A stretch of DNA of 10,378 bases. Source: Peptococcaceae bacterium (GTDB lineage Bacteria; Bacillota; DSM-12270; Thermacetogeniales; Thermacetogeniaceae). The notes beneath the pieces are model-generated. The model was not told the origin of the DNA. It saw only the letters and a program-made list of their open reading frames with translations, and ran no database searches. The stretch covers positions 22,091 to 32,468 of the forward strand of contig PLQY01000070.1 of assembly GCA_003160265.1 (NCBI GenBank). Direction: 5' to 3'. Position 1 is the first letter of the stretch; each line of letters starts with the position of its first letter. Below, piece by piece: positions 7,146 through 10,378 of the stretch. The translations under genes and the position numbers were made by a program.

Positions 7146-8960
7146 ATGGTTGGGCAGATACTCGGCGGGAGATACGAGATCATTGCCAAGCTCGGGTCCG
7201 GTGGTATGTCTCATGTGTACCAGGCCCGGGACACCATCCTGAGCCGGATCGTTACCGTTAAAATACTGAGAAGCGACCTGGCGGAGGACAAGGACTTCGT
7301 GCGGCGGTTCCAGGTGGAGGCCCAGGCCGTGGCCAGCCTCTCTCACCCGAACATCGTCAGCATCTACGATGTCGGCCAGGAAAATGGCTTGCCCTACCTG
7401 GTGATGGAGTATGTCGAGGGTCTGACCCTGAAGGAGATCATCCAGAAGGAGGGGCCCCTGAGCCCGGCGGAAACCGTCAACCTGGGGGTTCAGGTCTGCG
7501 CCGCCCTGGCGCACGCCCACGAGAAGGGCATTATCCACAGGGACATCAAGTCTCACAACATCCTGGTGACTCCCGGGGGCCGGGTGAAGGTGACCGATTT
7601 CGGCCTGGCCCGGGTGCTGTCTATCCCTAGCGCCACGGTGACCAGATCCGATACTGTGATGGGATCGGTGCACTACCTGTCGCCGGAGCAGGCCCGGGGC
7701 GAGGAAATGGGGCCGAAATCAGATCTATACTCGCTGGGAGTGGTGCTCTACGAAGCCGTTTCCGGACGCCTGCCCTTCCAGGGAGACAACCCGGTAACCG
7801 TTGCCCTCAAGCACGTGCAGGGTCTCCTTCCGGCGCTACGCAAAGATAACCCGGCCATACCCCAGCGGCTGGAGGAGATCATTTTCAAGGCCCTGGCAAA
7901 AGACCCCTCCCAGCGTTTTCAGTCAGCCAGAGAGATGCAGCAGGCCCTGTCGGAAGTTTCCCTGTTAGCCGGGGACAGCGCCGGCGCCGATGAGTTAACC
8001 CATGAGCTTCTTCTGCCGGCGGGTGCCCGCTTGCGGGCGCGGCGGCGTCTGCGCCCGGCCGCCCTGGTCAGTCTGATCGTCTTACTGCTGTTGCTGGCAG
8101 CGGGCGGCGGCTACGCTTTTTTCAAGTGGTACTTTACGGGTGTCGACGTGACAGTGCCGCAAGTGACCAACATGAGACAGGACCAGGCCAATAGCGCCAT
8201 TCTTGCTGCAGGGCTGACGCCAGCGGTACAAACAGTGGACAGCGATAGTGTCGCCAGCGGTATCGTGGTCAATCAGGATCCCGTCGCCGGTTACGTCATG
8301 AAAAAAGGACAGACCGTCCGGCTCTCGGTCAGCCAGGGCCCCAGCCTGGTCTACTTGCCCGACGTAACGGGCTACACGCTGCAGACTGCCAAGATCACCC
8401 TGGACAATAGCGGCTTCACGGTCAAGTCGAAATACCAGCCGAGCAACGATCCGAACGCTCCGCCGGGGACGGTGATTGCTCAGGATCCGAAGGGTGACAG
8501 CAATGTGCCCGGCAAGAGCGCGATCGCCCTTACTATCGCATCCAGCGGCCCGATCGTGCCGTCGCTGGTAGGCCAGACAGTCGACCAGGCCCAGACAGCC
8601 TTGACAGCCTTGGGATTAGTCCTGGGAAACACCACCGACGAGAGCAGCCAGGACTACCCGCCCGGATTGATCACCCGCCAGGGTGTCAGTCCGGGCACGA
8701 TGGCGCAGGCGGGGATGGCAGTCAATGTCTATATCAGCACCGGGCCAGGACCGAAGCAGTGGGATGTTCCCGTCAACCTGGATGTACACAAGACCGGCGA
8801 GGTCAAGGTGGTCGTCGATGATGTGCTCGGGGAACGGGTTGTCTACGATCAGGTCCAGAATCCCGGCGATACGCTCCACAAGAATTTTGAGGTTTACGGT
8901 TCCGGGGTCTTGAAAGTGTACTTTCAGGGGAACATGGTGGAACAACATTCTGTCGGCTAA
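7146..8960 (+). CDS. prkC: PASTA-domain serine/threonine protein kinase (PrkC/PknB/Stk family)
   Basis: The 604-residue transmembrane kinase has a cytoplasmic N-terminal kinase domain (about 10-270): glycine loop GSGGMSHV (17-24), K39, likely E58, catalytic loop HRDIKSHN (131-138; D133, K135, N138), DFG (151-153), activation-loop threonines T164, T166 and T170, and SPEQARG from 179. A juxtamembrane linker, one membrane segment (about 305-324) and three extracellular PASTA domains follow (about 334-398, 401-468, 470-533), then a 65-residue non-PASTA tail. PASTA domains of this family bind muropeptides or lipid II and promote kinase activity. GGAGG at 7131-7135 supports the ATG. The linker before the membrane segment holds one copy of the 26-base palindromic repeat (about residues 291-299, an Arg-rich stretch). 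Neighbouring FHA proteins are likely substrates or readers. A cognate PP2C phosphatase gene is not present here. Confidence 0.97.
   Translation: MVGQILGGRYEIIAKLGSGGMSHVYQARDTILSRIVTVKILRSDLAEDKDFVRRFQVEAQAVASLSHPNIVSIYDVGQENGLPYLVMEYVEGLTLKEIIQKEGPLSPAETVNLGVQVCAALAHAHEKGIIHRDIKSHNILVTPGGRVKVTDFGLARVLSIPSATVTRSDTVMGSVHYLSPEQARGEEMGPKSDLYSLGVVLYEAVSGRLPFQGDNPVTVALKHVQGLLPALRKDNPAIPQRLEEIIFKALAKDPSQRFQSAREMQQALSEVSLLAGDSAGADELTHELLLPAGARLRARRRLRPAALVSLIVLLLLLAAGGGYAFFKWYFTGVDVTVPQVTNMRQDQANSAILAAGLTPAVQTVDSDSVASGIVVNQDPVAGYVMKKGQTVRLSVSQGPSLVYLPDVTGYTLQTAKITLDNSGFTVKSKYQPSNDPNAPPGTVIAQDPKGDSNVPGKSAIALTIASSGPIVPSLVGQTVDQAQTALTALGLVLGNTTDESSQDYPPGLITRQGVSPGTMAQAGMAVNVYISTGPGPKQWDVPVNLDVHKTGEVKVVVDDVLGERVVYDQVQNPGDTLHKNFEVYGSGVLKVYFQGNMVEQHSVG
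8016..8041 (-). repeat. GC-rich palindromic repeat, copy 2 (in prkC)
   Basis: This is the exact reverse complement of 1950-1975 over 26 bases, with core GCCCGCTTGCGGGC on the + strand. It lies in the juxtamembrane linker of the kinase and is read in a way that yields PAGARLRAR. Because it is inverted relative to copy 1, the encoded peptide is unrelated, so protein-level homology cannot explain the match. Confidence 0.8.
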
Positions 8961-9066
8961 ATTGTGGTTGGTGGTCGGGCGCCCGCTTGCGGACGCCTTG
9001 GTGGTTGGAGCGCAAGACGGCGTTTACCAACGACCAATAGCCGAGGACTAATAGCAGGAGTATTTA
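8961..9066. other. prkC-rsgA intergenic stretch with imperfect inverted-repeat ends
   Basis: This 106-base gap has an outer imperfect inverted repeat: ATTGTGGTTGGT (8961-8972) and ACCAACGACCAAT (9026-9038). Between them lie a GC palindrome (8978-8997) and a TTGGTGGTTGG-like motif occurring on both sides of it (around 8965-8975 and 8998-9008). The outer repeat begins immediately after the prkC stop. No T-run follows the hairpin, so it is not a classical terminator. It could be a small MITE-like element, an RNA hairpin that stabilises or processes the transcript, or both. AGGAG at 9056-9060 is the rsgA ribosome binding site, six bases before the ATG. Confidence 0.5.
8976..8996 (-). repeat. GC-rich palindromic repeat, diverged copy 3 (intergenic)
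   Basis: Over 21 positions this segment differs from the prkC copy (8020-8040) at only two, sharing the core GCCCGCTTGCGG. It forms a hairpin GGCGCCCGC-TT-GCGGACGCC (8978-8997) with one non-Watson-Crick pair. It has the same orientation as copy 2 and lies inside the inverted-repeat-bounded gap. Confidence 0.6.
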
Positions 9067-9978
9067 ATGCGTGAAGGTCTGCTAATCAAGGCGTACGGTG
9101 GTTTCTATTATGTCAGGGCCGAGGGCCGGACCTGGGAATTGAGCGCGAGGGGGCGTTTACGCCGCGGCTCGACTGCTGAAGTGGCGGCGCCGGGTTCCCC
9201 GGCGTTGCCGGGGGCGCCGGTGGTGGGCGACCGGGTCATGTTCACGCCCATGGAGAACTGTTCCGGTACGCTCGAATCGATCTTGCCCCGCAGGAATGTT
9301 CTGGCAAGGCCCCGGGTGGCCAACGTGGATCAGGTGCTCCTGGTGGTGCCATTGGCTCATCCGGATCCGGACCTGAACTTGACGGACCGGATGCTGATCT
9401 GCTGCCAGTCAGAACGCCTTCAGACGTTGATCTGTTTCAACAAGCTTGACCTGGTCGGCCGGGAGGAGGCGGACCGGTTGCTGTCCGTATATGGAAAGGC
9501 CGGCTACCAGGCGTTCGCCGCCTCCGCTTTGAAGGGCGACGGCCTGGACACCCTGCGCCGGGCGATCGACGGCAAGATATCGGTCATGGCTGGACCCTCC
9601 GGCGCTGGCAAGTCAACTATCATCAACGCCCTGGATCCCTGTTTCGCCCAGGGAACCGGAGAGGTCAGCCGCAAATTGGGACGCGGGCGCCACACCACCA
9701 GGCATGTGGAATTGTTGCCGGTAGCGGACGGTTTTATCGCCGACACCCCCGGTTTCAGCAATTTGGACCTGCCGCCGTTGGACAGGGCCGATCTCGCCAA
9801 GCATTTCCCGGAGATAAGGAGCCTCGCCGGTGAGTGCCGCTTTTTAAACTGCCTGCATCACAAAGAGCCGGACTGCGCCGTCAAACAGGCCCTGGACAAG
9901 GGGCTCATCGTGGCCAGCCGCTACCGGAACTACCTGTCGTTCTTGGCAGAGGTGCTGGTGAAGGAGAGGACCTATTAG
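9067..9978 (+). CDS. rsgA: Ribosome small subunit-dependent GTPase A
   Basis: RsgA is a circularly permuted GTPase that checks late 30S subunit assembly. The 303-residue product has an N-terminal OB-fold (about 1-75), then GTPase motifs in permuted order: G4 NKLD (125-128), G5 SALKG (153-157), G1 GPSGAGKS (176-183), G2 around T210-T211 in GRGRHTTRH, and G3 DTPG (226-229). A C-terminal zinc-binding segment follows, with C257, C262, H264 and C270 (ECRFLNCLHHKEPDC). The ATG is six bases after AGGAG. In the OB-fold, residues about 36-51 form a Pro/Ala/Gly-rich stretch (AAPGSPALPGAP) longer than expected before the conserved VVGDRV; its DNA is palindromic. The gene order kinase-rsgA-rpe is common in Firmicutes and supports the assignment. 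Confidence 0.97.
   Translation: MREGLLIKAYGGFYYVRAEGRTWELSARGRLRRGSTAEVAAPGSPALPGAPVVGDRVMFTPMENCSGTLESILPRRNVLARPRVANVDQVLLVVPLAHPDPDLNLTDRMLICCQSERLQTLICFNKLDLVGREEADRLLSVYGKAGYQAFAASALKGDGLDTLRRAIDGKISVMAGPSGAGKSTIINALDPCFAQGTGEVSRKLGRGRHTTRHVELLPVADGFIADTPGFSNLDLPPLDRADLAKHFPEIRSLAGECRFLNCLHHKEPDCAVKQALDKGLIVASRYRNYLSFLAEVLVKERTY
9186..9218. repeat. Nested palindrome in the rsgA OB-fold insertion
   Basis: An inner perfect hairpin CCCCGGC-GTT-GCCGGGG (9197-9213) lies between two GGCGCC hexamers (9186-9191 and 9213-9218). It encodes the Pro/Ala/Gly-rich stretch of RsgA. Its sequence is not the same as the rsmB/prkC repeat, so membership in one family is not shown. Confidence 0.6.
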
Positions 9979-10054
9979 GGAAGACTGGCGCCCTGCCACT
10001 GGCGCGAAGTATCTTGTGCTTATTTTGGGGTGCTGATGAAAGAGAGGACTGTGC
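9979..10054. other. rsgA-rpe intergenic gap with a short direct repeat
   Basis: ACTGGCGC occurs twice, at 9984-9991 and 9998-10005, spaced 14 bases start to start. GCGCC (9988-9992) and GGCGC (10001-10005) could form a small stem, but no T-run follows, so a terminator is not supported. AGAGAGGA about seven bases before the next ATG is the likely rpe ribosome binding site. No promoter is clear. Confidence 0.35.
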
Positions 10055-10378
10055 ATGAGGATCAAGATTGCGCCATCTATCCTGAGTGCTGATTTTGGCC
10101 AGCTTGCCGACCAGGTGCGTTTACTGGAACAGGGAGGCGCCGACTCCCTGCACCTGGATATCATGGATGGTCATTTCGTTCCCAACCTGACCTTCGGGCC
10201 GCCGGTGGTGGCAGCCCTCCGCAAGACTACCGGGCTGCCTTTCGACGCCCACCTCATGGTAGACCACCCGGATTACCTGTTGGAGGCTTTCGCCGCGGCC
10301 GGGAGCGACAGCATCACCGTGCACGCCGAGACCTGCCCGCACCTCTATCGCACTGTTGAAGCCGTGAAGGCCCTCGGC
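10055..10378 (+). CDS. rpe: Ribulose-phosphate 3-epimerase, 5' part (cut by window end)
   Basis: The enzyme interconverts ribulose 5-phosphate and xylulose 5-phosphate in the pentose phosphate pathway, in the cytoplasm. The first 108 codons are visible, about half of the usual length (around 220 residues), and the frame is open to the window edge. The (beta/alpha)8 barrel begins with MRIKIAPSILSADFGQL. Family metal and active-site residues are in place: S8, H33, D35 and M37 in HLDIMDGHFVPN, then H66 and M68 in DAHLMVDHP. The second catalytic aspartate lies beyond the window. The ATG is preceded by AGAGAGGA. It follows rsgA, as in many Firmicutes, and is probably in the same transcript. Confidence 0.97.
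   Translation, partial: MRIKIAPSILSADFGQLADQVRLLEQGGADSLHLDIMDGHFVPNLTFGPPVVAALRKTTGLPFDAHLMVDHPDYLLEAFAAAGSDSITVHAETCPHLYRTVEAVKALG

Noticed and set aside
7136..7164. TTGACA just before prkC, resembling a -35 box.
   Set aside because: It overlaps the stop of the PBP gene, and the hexamer 17 bases downstream (TACTCG) is a poor -10 match. The start is well explained by GGAGG in a continuing operon.
9984..10005. Possible terminator between rsgA and rpe.
   Set aside because: The stem is only five pairs with an eight-base loop and has no following T-run.
1..10378. CRISPR array, tRNA or rRNA gene, transposase, phage gene or defence system.
   Set aside because: No regularly spaced repeats, RNA gene signatures or mobile-element proteins were seen. 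Coding density is near complete with housekeeping and cell-wall genes.

Overview
The window reads as one stretch of a Gram-positive, moderately high-GC chromosome, most likely a member of the Clostridia (Peptococcaceae or a related thermophilic or syntrophic lineage). This rests on gene order (fmt, DUF116 gene, rsmB, FHA genes, SEDS gene, class B PBP gene, PASTA kinase gene, rsgA, rpe), on the PASTA-type kinase, and on GTG/TTG starts with strong GGAGG-type ribosome binding sites. I cannot name the genus from sequence alone. All nine genes lie on the + strand, mostly separated by fewer than 20 bases or read through coupled stop/start sites, so they probably form one long operon or a few overlapping transcripts. 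No clear promoter or rho-independent terminator is visible.

Layout: 51-986 fmt (initiator-tRNA formylation); 995-1741 a DUF116 membrane protein with a Cys-rich cytoplasmic part; about 1774/1816-3240 rsmB (16S rRNA m5C methyltransferase); 3245-4042 a DUF3662-FHA protein (FhaA type); 4052-5713 an FhaB-like FHA module fused to an FtsW/RodA-type SEDS glycosyltransferase; 5730-7139 a short class B penicillin-binding protein; 7146-8960 a PrkC/PknB-type Ser/Thr kinase with three PASTA domains; 9067-9978 rsgA (30S-assembly GTPase); 10055-10378 the 5' part of rpe, cut by the window end.

The genes form two themes. fmt, rsmB and rsgA serve translation and ribosome maturation. The FHA, SEDS, PBP and kinase genes form a phospho-signalling and peptidoglycan-synthesis module: the PASTA kinase probably senses cell-wall fragments, FHA domains bind its phosphothreonine targets, and the SEDS/PBP pair polymerises and cross-links glycan. 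The PP2C phosphatase gene that usually accompanies this kinase is absent from the fully visible interval, and the FHA and SEDS genes are fused.

The least ordinary signal is not a gene. A GC-rich palindromic sequence with core GCCCGC(AA/TT)GCGGGC occurs as a perfect 26-base match in inverted orientation inside rsmB and prkC. A diverged third copy lies in the prkC-rsgA gap, within a stretch bounded by short imperfect inverted repeats. The coding copies sit in inter-domain or linker segments. rsmB carries a second 31-base near-perfect palindrome beside its copy, and rsgA carries a different palindrome in a Pro/Ala/Gly-rich insertion. Together these suggest a family of small palindromic elements tolerated in-frame inside conserved genes.
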